Shown: positions 24,051 to 34,733, counted from the stretch's first letter. The stretch is 58,196 nt of DNA from Elusimicrobiota bacterium (GCA_016218495.1 JACRDU010000046.1:1-58196); one strand, 5' to 3'. Made by a program: numbers and translations. The notes: a model not told the origin generated them from the letters alone.

Positions 24051-25483
24051 TGGACGGCTCCGGCCGGAGCCGCCGTCGGGGCCTTGAAGAGCCCTTTGAG
24101 GATTTCGATGGCCCTCTTCCTGTCTCCTCGCGCCGCGAGCAGGCCGGCGAGGTCCTCGGCCGCCTTGGGGTCCTCCGGGAAGAGGGCGATGTAGCGCTCG
24201 AGGGTGTCGATGGCGGAGTCGCGGGACCCACGGCTCTCCTCGAGGAAGGCCAGGGCCTTCCAAAGAGCGGCGTCGGCCGGGTCCAATCCGACCAACCTGC
24301 GGTATTCCGCGATGGCCTCAGCGAAGCGTTCCTCTTCCTGGAGCATGTAGGCCAGCTGCCGGCCGCGCCGCCCGTCCGCGGGGGCGGCCCGTACGCGCCG
24401 GGTCAGGAGCGTGATGGCCTTCTCGGTGCGGGCGGCCGACTGGTATTCGTAGAGCAGGGTGTCGAAGACCTTCTCATCGCGCGGCTGGAGCGCGTGCATC
24501 CGTTCGAGGACGCCCGCGGCGTCCCCGTGCCAGCCCTTGTCGGCATAGGCGTAGACGAGGCCCCACCAGCGCCGCATGTCGTCCGGGTCCTGGGCGATCA
24601 GGGCCTCGAGGATCTTCGCTCCGTCCTCGATGCGGCCCTGCTCGAGCATGCAGCGCGCCAGCTCCTGGGGCCAGGCGGGCTCCTTGGGCTGGCGCGCCAT
24701 GAGGAGCTTGAGGTCCGCTTCCGCCCGGGCCCACTGCTTCGCGTCGATCAGCAGAGACGCCCGGTCTCCGAGCAGGGCGGGGTTCCCCGGCAGCGCTTCC
24801 AGGGCGGCCGCGGCCTCCTGGAGGGCTTCCTGGTCCATCTTGCGCAGGCGGTAAAGGCGCACGACGGCCCGGCGGAGCTCGACGTTCTTGGGCTCCTGGA
24901 GCAGGTTCTCGCGCAGCATGGCAAGGGCCTTGTCGAAGCGGCCTCGGACGAGATAGAGGCGCAGGACCTGGTCCCGGTAGCCGGTGTCCTTGCCTCCCAA
25001 GGATGCCAGCGCGCTCAGCGCGCGCAGGGTCCCCTCGTCGTCCTGGGCCGCGGACGCGCGCTGGTAGGCCTCGTAGAGGATGGCCTCGATCTGGCGGCGC
25101 TCGGGGTGGGGCATGTTCCGGAGGTCCCGGACGAGCTCCCATCTGAAGTCGGCGGCCTGCTTCTTCATCGCGCAGCGCTCGTAGAGCCGCACGACGGCCT
25201 GCCCCGATTCGAAGTCCCCGCGGCGGTGGCGGTAGAAGGACAGCAGCACGGGGAGCCCCTCGTCCGGGCGGCCCGCCGCCTCGTAGGCGGCGGCCAGCGC
25301 GATGGTGGCGCCCTTGTGGTACGGGTGGCGTTCGAGGTAATAGCTGAAGAACTCGATGGACTGCGAGCGGTCGCCTTCCTGGCGGTGCATCTGGCCGCGG
25401 AAATACTCGCTGGGATACAGCAGCCAGCCGGCCCCCGAGAGGACGAGGAAGAAGGCCGCCACCTGGCCCCATCGGAAGATCAC
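24047..25483 (-). CDS. pelB: PelB N-terminal half: membrane-anchored TPR protein
   Basis: The protein has 478 residues. One transmembrane segment at residues 7-24 (VAAFFLVLSGAGWLLYPSEY) anchors a periplasmic TPR array of about 12 repeats (for example YHKGATIALAAAYEAAGRPD, AELARCMLEQGRIEDG-type units). This corresponds to the inner-membrane anchored TPR part of PelB, which guides the polymer and binds the deacetylase PelA in Pseudomonas. The start is a GTG overlapping the upstream stop as GTGA. It would have to assemble with the separate barrel protein encoded next. Confidence 0.78.
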   Translation of the reverse strand: MIFRWGQVAAFFLVLSGAGWLLYPSEYFRGQMHRQEGDRSQSIEFFSYYLERHPYHKGATIALAAAYEAAGRPDEGLPVLLSFYRHRRGDFESGQAVVRLYERCAMKKQAADFRWELVRDLRNMPHPERRQIEAILYEAYQRASAAQDDEGTLRALSALASLGGKDTGYRDQVLRLYLVRGRFDKALAMLRENLLQEPKNVELRRAVVRLYRLRKMDQEALQEAAAALEALPGNPALLGDRASLLIDAKQWARAEADLKLLMARQPKEPAWPQELARCMLEQGRIEDGAKILEALIAQDPDDMRRWWGLVYAYADKGWHGDAAGVLERMHALQPRDEKVFDTLLYEYQSAARTEKAITLLTRRVRAAPADGRRGRQLAYMLQEEERFAEAIAEYRRLVGLDPADAALWKALAFLEESRGSRDSAIDTLERYIALFPEDPKAAEDLAGLLAARGDRKRAIEILKGLFKAPTAAPAGAVQ

Positions 25484-27549
25484 CGGAGCGCCTCCACGGT
25501 CGTCTCCCGAGCCTCGCCCCAGCGCTCGGAGTCGGGGAGCGAGAAGCTGATGCGGCCGTCGCTGCCGGCCCGGCCCGTCCATTCCCGGCCGGCGCAGCGG
25601 ACCCGGTAGCCGCGGCCGGGCCTGAGCCCCGCCAAGGTCCCTTCCGCCCTGCCCCATCCGCGCTTGCGAAAGCGCAGGCCTTCGCCGGCGCGGCTCCAGC
25701 CCTCGACCTCGAAGTTCGCCTCCTCGAGCCAAGGGCCAGGTCCCGGCTCGGCGGCGAGCACGACCTCGCGCCGGGCGGACTCGTCGAGGTGGACATAGAG
25801 CGAGCCGGGCTCGCGCTTGAACCCGAGCACGCCCTGGGAGGCCGCCAGGTCGGGCACGCCGGGCTCGTCGTCGAAGCGCACGGTGCGCAGCTCCGGGGCT
25901 CCCTCGAGCATGAAGCGCCGCGGGCCCGTGCGCAGGACGCGCATCTTGAAGAAGTCCCGCGCCGCGCGGGCATAGCGGCCCCCCCAGACCGGGATGAGCG
26001 GTTGGGATTCGGACCAGGCGAGCACCTGCTTGTAGGCCTGCAGCGCGGCGAATTTCTCGGCCGAATAATAATGGACGTAGACGTCGACCGGCTTCAGGCG
26101 CCGGGGAGCCCCCGTCCTGCGGAAGGTCTCGATGGCGTCGCGGTAGCCGTAATAGGGACCCGTCCAGAGGCCGGTGAAGTCGTTCTCGTTGTAGGCCGGC
26201 GCGTAGAGCTGGCGGGCGCTCCCCGCCACGCGCGACATCGGGTAGAGGTACGCGTAGCTGGGGAATTCCGCGTCGAAGCGGCCCCCGCCCCCGTTGATTC
26301 CGAGCAGCCCCGCGCGCTCGGCCAAGAGGAGGTCCGATTCCGAGGGCAGGCAGTCCCCGGTCCATTGGAAGACCGACACTCTCTTGCGGGGGGAGAGGAA
26401 CCTCTCCTCGAGGGTCCGGGCCGAAGCGACGATCTCCCTCTCCGGGTCCATGCGGTAGCGAGGGATGCTCAGGGCCAAGGTGCCCGAGCTCCAGACCAGG
26501 GGGTGGGCGAACCCGTGCGAGCCCGGCTCGACGTTGGGCCGGTTCAGGACCAGGCGGGAGAGCGTGAGGGCCTCCGGGGCGCGGTAGAGGTTCAACTCGT
26601 AATACCCTGAGATCAAGGACAGCGAGAACGGGAGGTCCGGCTTCTTCTCGAGGACCTGGCGCAGGAACACCTCGCCGGAATACTGCCGCCGGCTGATCTC
26701 GGAGCGGTTGAAGAAGCCGTCCCCGTCGACCCGGTACATGACCATGCGGCGGCCGCTCAGCGTGGTGGCATCGGGGCGCGGAAGGCCCTTCATCCGCAGC
26801 GCCGCCCCGAAGAAGGCCAAGGGGTCCACCACCCAGCGGTATTCCATCGGCGTCACTTCGCGGTTCGCATAGAGGAGGAAGGGGTCCAGGGCCAGGGCTC
26901 CCCTGCGGGTCAGGGCCACCGGTACGGAGCGGGGGGCGCCCCCGTCGTTGAAGGCCAGGGTCAGCAGCGCCGTGCCGCCGGGCAGAAGCTCCACCGCCGG
27001 CACCGCGGGGAGCTCGCTGGGGTCGGGCCTGCGTTCGAAGCCGACGACCGCCTGGTCCGCATCCGCGACGGCGACCGACATGGAATCGACGGGACGGGGC
27101 GCGTCCAGCACGACGCCGAGCTTGCGCAAGGCGTCGCCGCAGTCCGGCTCGATGGCGGGGAAGCCGGCGGCCGCCTTCGTGCGCAGGCCGGTGCGGCCTA
27201 AGAGGATCCACGGCAGGCCCGCGTCCATGGCGGAGGAGAGCCAGCGGCAGACCGGCTTGGGGTCGCCGAACGCCGCCTCGTCGGCGAACCACGTCAACAC
27301 CGCCCGCGCCGAGTCCAGGGCGGCCGGGTCGGGGAGGGGCTTTGAGGCATCGAGGTATTCGGCGACGAGGCCCAGGTGGTCGAACCAAACCTCGGCCCGG
27401 GTGTGGAAGGAGAGGCTCTGGGACCCCGGAATCCCGCCGGGCGCGGCGTCGCCCCGATAGAGGACGAAGACCTTGCGCGGGAGTTCGACGGCGACGGGCG
27501 CGGCGGCTGCCGGAGCTCCCAGGAGGAGTGCCAGCGCCGCCCGCCTCAC
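25480..27549 (-). CDS. pelA: PelA deacetylase half (CE18-like)
   Basis: The 689-residue protein starts at a GTG overlapping the upstream stop (GTGA) and has a short signal peptide (ALALLLGAPAAAAP). A Rossmann-like region precedes a polysaccharide-deacetylase domain carrying RVDGDGFFNRSE (D275 and D277) and SHGFAHPLVW (H345, H349). This is the DGD/HxxxH metal site of the PelA deacetylase. A beta-rich C-terminal domain follows from about 560. PelA deacetylates Pel in the periplasm to give the cationic polymer. The hydrolase domain normally fused in front of it is a separate gene here. Confidence 0.85.
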   Translation of the reverse strand: MRRAALALLLGAPAAAAPVAVELPRKVFVLYRGDAAPGGIPGSQSLSFHTRAEVWFDHLGLVAEYLDASKPLPDPAALDSARAVLTWFADEAAFGDPKPVCRWLSSAMDAGLPWILLGRTGLRTKAAAGFPAIEPDCGDALRKLGVVLDAPRPVDSMSVAVADADQAVVGFERRPDPSELPAVPAVELLPGGTALLTLAFNDGGAPRSVPVALTRRGALALDPFLLYANREVTPMEYRWVVDPLAFFGAALRMKGLPRPDATTLSGRRMVMYRVDGDGFFNRSEISRRQYSGEVFLRQVLEKKPDLPFSLSLISGYYELNLYRAPEALTLSRLVLNRPNVEPGSHGFAHPLVWSSGTLALSIPRYRMDPEREIVASARTLEERFLSPRKRVSVFQWTGDCLPSESDLLLAERAGLLGINGGGGRFDAEFPSYAYLYPMSRVAGSARQLYAPAYNENDFTGLWTGPYYGYRDAIETFRRTGAPRRLKPVDVYVHYYSAEKFAALQAYKQVLAWSESQPLIPVWGGRYARAARDFFKMRVLRTGPRRFMLEGAPELRTVRFDDEPGVPDLAASQGVLGFKREPGSLYVHLDESARREVVLAAEPGPGPWLEEANFEVEGWSRAGEGLRFRKRGWGRAEGTLAGLRPGRGYRVRCAGREWTGRAGSDGRISFSLPDSERWGEARETTVEALR

Positions 27550-28400
27550 CTGGACTCCCCCGGGAAGACCGTGCCGAGGCGGTCCAGGCTGGGAGAGGCG
27601 AGGTAGGGGCGGAAGCCGGCCGCGCGCGCCCTTTCGACGGCCTTGCGGACCCAGCGCGCGTCGCGGTCCTTGGCGCGGGAGTAGAGCAGGACGAAGACCG
27701 GTTTCCCGGTCTTCGCGACGAAGGCCTTGAGGACGGCCTCCTTGCTCCGCGCGACCTCTTCGGGGGTCGGCCCGCACGGGCCGGGCTCCGGGTGGCAGCG
27801 CGTATAGAGGTCCTCGATGACCAGGCCGTCGATCGCCCCCGCGATGCCGTCGAGCAGCGCCAGGCCGTTGTTCACGAGGATGAGGGCTCCGGGCCGGCGC
27901 TGCCTGAGGTCCAGCACCAGCCGCACCGCGGCGTCCTTCATCCCGACGAACCTGGCCGGGGCGGAGGACTCGAGGTATTCCGCCACATCCAGGGTGTCCA
28001 GCATCACCCCCGCGTAGCCCTTGGCCAGGGCCGAGGAGACGGTCGTCTCGAGGAGGAGCTCCCGCCATTGCGGGGAACGCATGTCGACCCGGTGCGCGCC
28101 CTTCCAGGCCGGGTTCGGCTCGACGAGGAAATCCTTCCCCTTGGCCAGCGGCCAGGTCCAGCGCGCGGAGTCCGCCTCTCCGGCGCTGACATATGCGAGC
28201 GCGGCCGGGCCGGAGGTCGAGGGGCGCACGAAGCCGTCGGGGTCGACGACCGCCAGGTCGAGGCCGCCCCAAGCCCGCGAGGAGATGTTGTCGCCGTAAA
28301 AGCACGCCCAGCGCCTGGCCTGCGCCAGACGAGGGGGCTCCGCGCGCAGGGGCGCGGCCGCGGCGACGGCCCCGAGGAGGACGGCGGCGGCTCCCGTCAT
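27546..28400 (-). CDS. pelA: PelA glycoside-hydrolase half (GH166-like)
   Basis: The 284-residue protein has a signal peptide (to about residue 20) followed by a TIM-barrel of the GH114/GH166 type: FYGDNISSRAWGGLDLAVVD, AYVSAGEADS, RVDMRSPQWREL, GYAGVMLDTLD and IDGLVIEDLYTR. E196 is in the position of the catalytic Glu of PelA (E218 in Pseudomonas). The enzyme is an endo-acting hydrolase that trims Pel and limits biofilm. In Pseudomonas it is the N-terminal domain of a 948-residue PelA. Here the two activities are separate, coupled genes. The ATG overlaps the upstream stop (ATGA). Confidence 0.85.
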   Translation of the reverse strand: MTGAAAVLLGAVAAAAPLRAEPPRLAQARRWACFYGDNISSRAWGGLDLAVVDPDGFVRPSTSGPAALAYVSAGEADSARWTWPLAKGKDFLVEPNPAWKGAHRVDMRSPQWRELLLETTVSSALAKGYAGVMLDTLDVAEYLESSAPARFVGMKDAAVRLVLDLRQRRPGALILVNNGLALLDGIAGAIDGLVIEDLYTRCHPEPGPCGPTPEEVARSKEAVLKAFVAKTGKPVFVLLYSRAKDRDARWVRKAVERARAAGFRPYLASPSLDRLGTVFPGESR

Positions 28401-29458
28401 TGCGGGCAGCTGGCGGTGGAGATCTGCTCGCGCCTCTTCATGAAGAGCTTGACCCAGTCCTCGACCACGGCGGGGCGCGAGCGGCCCTTTTCGTCCACGA
28501 TGGGATGGTCCAGCTTGCCGAGCGCGTCGAAGCGCGCCCCGGTGAAGAGGTCCCTGATCTGCTTTTCCGAGAGCTTGCCGAGGAGCTCGGACAGCAGCGC
28601 GCGGCCCGCTTCCGAGACCTTGGGGTCCCGCGAACGGCTCGAGGTGGTCTCGAAGTCCGCGAGGCACTGGGACGGGTCCTTCCAGAGGGACTTCTTCTTG
28701 GCCCAGTTCCGATAGGAGGTGAAGTAGCCCTTGCCGCCGAAGGTCCCTCCGGCGTCGGTGATGTAGGCGATGGGCCGCTTGCAGGCTTCGTCTCCCTCGA
28801 GGCAGAGCAGGCGCTGCTGGTTGGCTGTGTTGTCGCCGTGGTTCATGAAGACGGCCAGGAGCTTGAGGGCGTCGGCCTCCGCCGGGCTCGACCCGCCGGC
28901 GGATTCGTCGACGAGGCCGAGCTCATCGAAAGTAAAGCCCTCCTCTTCGGTCTCGGAGACCTCGGTCCCCTTCAGGCGCTTCTGGATGGACACCGGGAAG
29001 AAGGTGCGGGTCGCGCGAGGCGAGTCGGCCGTCGCCGTCCAGGGGTCCGCCGGGCAGTTCTCGCAGACCAGCTTGACCGAGTAAAGCCGCTCGGCGTAGA
29101 ACCCGAGCCCCCAGAGCAGGCGGGACCCCGCCACCTCGCCGAAGACCTCGGGGTTGGCCGAGCCGTCGTATTTGATCTTGAGGCGTTCGCCGTCGGCCGT
29201 CCAGCATGGGAATTTCTTGGAGTGTCCTCCGAGGGGGCGCTTCGGGTCCTTTTCCTCGTATCGGCAGCGCACCTCCGCGTCCGACCCGTAGGCGCCGGGC
29301 CCCTGCGGCCCGTTGAGGAGGTCGCGGGTGGAGGGGTCGATGTCTTCCCGGACATGGGCGCGGCGCAGGACCTCCCTGCGCTCTTCGGGGGAGACCACCT
29401 TGGCTTGCAGGACAGCGGGGAGCAGCGGCAGAAGGGCGGCTATGAGGAATGTAAGCAT
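28397..29458 (-). CDS. Secreted protein resembling an atypical kinase fold, first gene of the pel operon
   Basis: The 353-residue protein has a signal peptide (MLTFLIAALLPLLPAVLQAK). I do not know a named family for it, but three segments look like an atypical (PI3K/HipA/Fam20-like) kinase core. KIKYDGSANPEVFGEVAGSR (about 94-113) would hold an ATP-binding Lys and an Glu. FMNHGDNTANQQRL (204-217) resembles a catalytic loop, and YITDAGGTFG (232-241) resembles the metal-binding DxG/DFG segment. Four Cys (C133, C136, C219, C226) could form disulphides. It leads the operon and its stop overlaps the pelA hydrolase start. A role in modifying Pel or envelope proteins is a guess. Confidence 0.6.
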   Translation of the reverse strand: MLTFLIAALLPLLPAVLQAKVVSPEERREVLRRAHVREDIDPSTRDLLNGPQGPGAYGSDAEVRCRYEEKDPKRPLGGHSKKFPCWTADGERLKIKYDGSANPEVFGEVAGSRLLWGLGFYAERLYSVKLVCENCPADPWTATADSPRATRTFFPVSIQKRLKGTEVSETEEEGFTFDELGLVDESAGGSSPAEADALKLLAVFMNHGDNTANQQRLLCLEGDEACKRPIAYITDAGGTFGGKGYFTSYRNWAKKKSLWKDPSQCLADFETTSSRSRDPKVSEAGRALLSELLGKLSEKQIRDLFTGARFDALGKLDHPIVDEKGRSRPAVVEDWVKLFMKRREQISTASCPQ

Positions 29459-29463
29459 GCGGG

Positions 29464-29469
29464 ATTATA
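29464..29469 (-). promoter_or_regulatory. -10 box (TATAAT) of the pel operon, leaderless type
   Basis: Read on the minus strand, TG-TATAAT is followed by 5 bases and the ATG at 29458. No convincing -35 hexamer is seen 16-18 bases upstream, which may mean activator dependence. The message should start at the start codon. Confidence 0.6.
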
Positions 29470-29512
29470 CATTTAGGCCCTGAATCCCGTCCTGATTCCT
29501 GCCTTTGGGCCC

Positions 29513-29543
29513 TTGACACTTTCAATCGGAGCCGTGCTACAAT
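29513..29543 (+). promoter_or_regulatory. Strong promoter of the pyrimidine-degradation operon
   Basis: TTGACA (29513-29518) and an extended -10 TGCTACAAT (29535-29543). The spacer to TACAAT is 19 bases. The expected start site, near 29550, lies downstream of the ATG at 29542. That codon therefore cannot be the start if this promoter is used. Confidence 0.75.
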
Positions 29544-29556
29544 GCCCATCTCGCCC

Positions 29557-30963
29557 GTGTCGAAGAAAACGCCGAAGACCATAGCCGACTTCCCCGGCCT
29601 GCAGGAGCTGAACCCTGCGATGCGGCCCGAGGAGGCGCGCGTCGAATCGAACCGCTGCCTGACCTGCTTCGACGCGCCGTGCATAGCCGCCTGTCCCACC
29701 CACATCGACATCCCGCTGTTCATCCGCCAGCTCCAGACGGCCGACCCTATGGGGTCGGCCGTGACCATCCTGGAGGCCAACCCGCTGGGGCACTCCTGCG
29801 CCCGGGTCTGCCCCGTGGAGGCGCTCTGCGAGGGCTCCTGCGTCTATCAGCAGTGGCATGAGAAGCCCGTGGAGATCGGCCGCCTGCAGCGCTACGCCAC
29901 CGACCACCTCCATGATGCCCGCGTCCAGCCCTTCTCGGCGGGGAAGGACATCGGCAAGCGCGTCGCCGTGGTGGGGGGAGGCCCGTCGGGCCTTTCGTGC
30001 GCCGCCTACCTGCGCCGCCTGGGCGCCGCCGTCACCGTGTTCGAGGCCAAGCCGATGGCGGGGGGCCTGAACACCTACGGCATCGCCGAGTACAAGCTTT
30101 CGCGCCCCGAAGTCCTCGACGAGGTCGAATTGGTCTTGGACCTGGGGGCCGATGTCCGCTTCGGCAAGCGGGTCGGCAAGGACATCCCGTTTGACCGGGT
30201 GCTGCGCGAATTCGACGCCGTCTACCTGGGCGTCGGGCTGGGCCCCGGACACGACCTCGACGTCCCCGGCGAGCACCTGTCGGGGGTCTATGAGGCCCTG
30301 GCCTTCATCGAGTACATCAAGCATCACGACTTCGGCGCCATCCCGCCGGGCCGGACGACCATCTGCATCGGCGCGGGCAACACCGCCGTCGACGTGGTCA
30401 CCCAGGCCAAGCGCATGGGCACCCCGAAGGTCGTTATGGCCTACCGCCGCGGCCCCGAGGAGATGCCGGCCTACGAGTACGAATACGACCTGGCCAAGGG
30501 CGACGGCGTCGAGTTCCTCTGGCATGTCGTGCCGGTCAAGGTCCTCGGCAAGCGTAGCGTCGAGGGGATGCGCTTCGCCCGGGCGGCCTCGAAGGACGGC
30601 AAGCTCACCGTGGTGAAGGGCTCCGAGTTCGACGTGCCCTGCGACCGGGTGGTGAAGGCCATCGGCCAGCAGGCCCATGGCGCCACCTTGCGCAAGCTCT
30701 CGGGCCTGGACCTCGACGCCAAGGGCCGGGTGGTGGTCGACCCCGCCACGCTCCGGACCTCGAACAAGAAGGTCTGGGCCGGCGGCGACGCCGTAAACGG
30801 CGGCAAGGAGGTCGTCAACGCCGTCGCCGACGGCAAGCGCGCCGCGCTCTCAATCTACCGCGCCGTGACCGGCAAGACGCCGGGCCCCGAGCACGCGTAC
30901 TGGATCTCCACCATCGAGGGACGAGGGAAGGCCCATGGCTCCGCGAAAGCACTCGCATACTAA
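29557..30963 (+). CDS. preT: NAD(P)-dependent dihydropyrimidine dehydrogenase, subunit PreT
   Basis: The 468-residue protein is homologous to the small-subunit (GltD-like) half of mammalian DPD. N-terminal Cys-rich motifs for two Fe-S clusters (CLTCFDAPCIAACP, GHSCARVCPVEALCEGSC) are followed by an FAD fold (VVGGGPSGLSCA) and an NAD(P) fold (CIGAGNTAVDV). It takes electrons from NAD(P)H and passes them to PreA to reduce uracil or thymine to the dihydro form. I start it at GTG 29557 because the promoter -10 overlaps the in-frame ATG at 29542. A start at 29542 would add 5 residues and cannot be fully excluded. The 3' end overlaps preA by 29 bases. Confidence 0.92.
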   Translation: MSKKTPKTIADFPGLQELNPAMRPEEARVESNRCLTCFDAPCIAACPTHIDIPLFIRQLQTADPMGSAVTILEANPLGHSCARVCPVEALCEGSCVYQQWHEKPVEIGRLQRYATDHLHDARVQPFSAGKDIGKRVAVVGGGPSGLSCAAYLRRLGAAVTVFEAKPMAGGLNTYGIAEYKLSRPEVLDEVELVLDLGADVRFGKRVGKDIPFDRVLREFDAVYLGVGLGPGHDLDVPGEHLSGVYEALAFIEYIKHHDFGAIPPGRTTICIGAGNTAVDVVTQAKRMGTPKVVMAYRRGPEEMPAYEYEYDLAKGDGVEFLWHVVPVKVLGKRSVEGMRFARAASKDGKLTVVKGSEFDVPCDRVVKAIGQQAHGATLRKLSGLDLDAKGRVVVDPATLRTSNKKVWAGGDAVNGGKEVVNAVADGKRAALSIYRAVTGKTPGPEHAYWISTIEGRGKAHGSAKALAY

Positions 30964-32317
30964 GAGGAAGCCCCTCAAGAAGCTCGCCCCCGAGCCCGAC
31001 CTCTCCTCGGACTGCGCCGGCATCAAGTCCCCGAACCCCTTCTGGCTGGCCAGCGCCCCGCCCACCAACTCCGGCCCGCAGATCATGCGCGCCTTCGACT
31101 ACGGCTGGGGCGGCGCGGTCTGGAAGACCCTCGGCGAGGACCCCGCCGTCGTGAACGTGACTTCGCGCTACGGCGCCATCGACATCGGCGGGCAGAAGAT
31201 CGCCGGCTTCAACAACATCGAGCTCATCACCGACCGCCCCCTGGCCGACAACCTCAAAGAGATGGCCGAGGTGAAGAAGCGCTACCCCAAGCACGCCGTC
31301 GTCGCCAGCCTGATGGTGCCCTGCGAGCGCAAGAACTGGCACGACATCGTCAAGCGCGTCGAGGACACGGGCTGCGACGGCCTGGAGCTCAACTTCGGCT
31401 GCCCGCACGGGATGTCGGAGCGCGGCATGGGCGCCGCCGTCGGCCAGGTGCCCGAGTACATCAAGATGGTGACCGAATTCGTCAAGGAGGTCGCCCGCAC
31501 CCCCGTTCTCGTCAAGCTGACCCCCAACATAACCGACGTGCGCTTCGCCGCCCGCGCCGCCAAGGCCGGCGGGGCCGACGGGGTGAGCCTCATCAACACC
31601 ATCAACTCCATCATGGGCGTCGACCTCGACACCCTGACCCCCAAGTTCGCCGTCGGCGGCCTGGCCGCCCACGGCGGCTATTGCGGCCCGGCGGTCAAGC
31701 CCATCGCGCTGAACATGATCAGCCAGATCGCCAACGACCCCGAGACCCGCGGCCTGCCCATCTCCGGCATCGGCGGGGTCTCGGCCTGGAACGACGCCGT
31801 CGAGTTCATGCTGCTGGGTTCGGCCAACGTCCAGGTCTGCACGGCCGTCATGCACTACGGCTTCCGCATCGTCGAAGACATGCGGGCGGGGCTGGTCAGC
31901 TGGATGCGCCGCCAGGGCTTCACGAAGCTCGACGATTTCATCGGGCACAGCGCTCCGGCCGTCGTGGAGTGGAAGAACCTGAACCTGCACCATAAGACGG
32001 TGGCGAAGATCGACGCCGATAAGTGCATCGAGTGCGACCTGTGCTACATCGCCTGCCAGGACACCGCCCATCAGTGCATCGTGCGCCCGGTGGATACGGG
32101 CAAGAAGGGTCCGCGTTCCCGCGTGCCCAGCGTCATCGAGGAAGACTGCGTGGGCTGCAACCTCTGCTCTTTGGTCTGCCCCGTCGACCAGTGCATCACG
32201 ATGGCCCCGGTCCCGACCGGCCACAAGCCGCTGACCTGGGAGCAGTACACGAAGAACGGCTTCACGGGATACAAGGAAGTCTACAAGCGCTATCACACGC
32301 CGGAAAAAACCAAGTAG
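30935..32317 (+). CDS. preA: Dihydropyrimidine dehydrogenase, catalytic subunit PreA
   Basis: The 460-residue protein has an FMN TIM barrel of the dihydroorotate-dehydrogenase type with LELNFGCPHGMSERGMG, whose Cys serves as the general acid in DPD, and FMN-binding VKLTPNITD. The C-terminus carries two 4Fe-4S ferredoxin motifs (CIECDLCYIACQ, CVGCNLCSLVCP). With PreT it forms the bacterial equivalent of DPD and reduces uracil/thymine in the cytoplasm. It begins inside the end of preT, so translation is coupled. The basic N-terminal extension (MAPRKHSHTKRKPLKK) is longer than needed for the fold. Confidence 0.94.
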   Translation: MAPRKHSHTKRKPLKKLAPEPDLSSDCAGIKSPNPFWLASAPPTNSGPQIMRAFDYGWGGAVWKTLGEDPAVVNVTSRYGAIDIGGQKIAGFNNIELITDRPLADNLKEMAEVKKRYPKHAVVASLMVPCERKNWHDIVKRVEDTGCDGLELNFGCPHGMSERGMGAAVGQVPEYIKMVTEFVKEVARTPVLVKLTPNITDVRFAARAAKAGGADGVSLINTINSIMGVDLDTLTPKFAVGGLAAHGGYCGPAVKPIALNMISQIANDPETRGLPISGIGGVSAWNDAVEFMLLGSANVQVCTAVMHYGFRIVEDMRAGLVSWMRRQGFTKLDDFIGHSAPAVVEWKNLNLHHKTVAKIDADKCIECDLCYIACQDTAHQCIVRPVDTGKKGPRSRVPSVIEEDCVGCNLCSLVCPVDQCITMAPVPTGHKPLTWEQYTKNGFTGYKEVYKRYHTPEKTK

Positions 32318-32328
32318 GAGACAACCCC

Positions 32329-33203
32329 ATGGCACGAATCGTCCGCTGCGGACTCATCCAGACCACCTGCGACTGGTCGCCCAAGAAGCACAAGCTGGCC
32401 GACATCAAGAAGAAGATGATCGCCAAGCATGTGAAGCTCATCGAGGCGGCCGGCAAGAAGAAGGTCCAGGTCCTGTGCCTGCAGGAGATCTTCTACGGGC
32501 CCTATTTCTGCTGCGAGCAGGACACGCGCTGGTACGACACCGCCGAGCCCATCCCCGGCCCGACCACCAAGCTCATGCAGAAGCTGGCCAAGAAATACAA
32601 GATGGTCATCGTGGTCCCCATCTACGAGACGCCCCAGGCCGGCACCTACTACAACACCGCCGCCGTCATCGACGCCGACGGGACTTTGCTCGGCATCTAC
32701 CGCAAGAACCACATCCCGCACTGCGGCCCGGGCTTCTTCGAGAAGTTCTACTTCAAGCCCGGCAACACCGGCTACCCGGTCTTCAAGACCCGCTACGGCA
32801 TGGTGGGCGTCTACATCTGCTACGACCGGCACTTCCCCGACGGGGCGCGCATCCTCGGCCTCAAGGGCGCGGAGATCGTCTTCAATCCCTCGGCCACCGT
32901 GGCCGGGCTCTCCGAGTACCTGTGGAAGCTCGAGCAGCCGGCCCATGCCGTGGCCAACCAGTACTTCGTCGGCGCCATCAACCGCGTCGGCTGGGAGGAG
33001 CCCTGGAAGTTCGGGGAGTTCTACGGCCAGAGCTACTTCTGCGACCCGCGCGGCCAGATGGTGACCGTGGGCCCGCGCGACAAGGACGCCCTGGTCGTGG
33101 CCGACCTCGACTTCGACAAGATCCTCGAGGTCCGCAAGGTCTGGCAGTTCTTCCGCGACCGCCGGCCCGACTCCTACGGGGAGCTCATCGAGCAGCTTCC
33201 GTA

Positions 33204-33204
<1 letters not shown>
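32329..33204 (+). CDS. pydC: Beta-ureidopropionase (N-carbamoyl-beta-alanine amidohydrolase)
   Basis: The 291-residue nitrilase-superfamily enzyme has the Glu-Lys-Cys triad visible: E53 in LCLQEIFYGPYF, K126 in YRKNHIPH and C164 in VYICYDRHFP. It hydrolyses N-carbamoyl-beta-alanine (or the beta-aminoisobutyrate analogue) to the free beta-amino acid, CO2 and ammonia, the third step of reductive pyrimidine degradation. AGGAG lies 9 bases upstream of the ATG. The TAA overlaps the next ATG (TAATG). The strong neighbourhood makes this substrate much more likely than another carbamoyl amide. Confidence 0.93.

Positions 33205-34729
<1,525 letters not shown>

Positions 34730-34733
<4 letters not shown>

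Noticed and set aside
29542-29544. ATG 29542 as preT start
   Set aside because: It overlaps the extended -10 box TGCTACAAT and would lie upstream of the expected transcription start.
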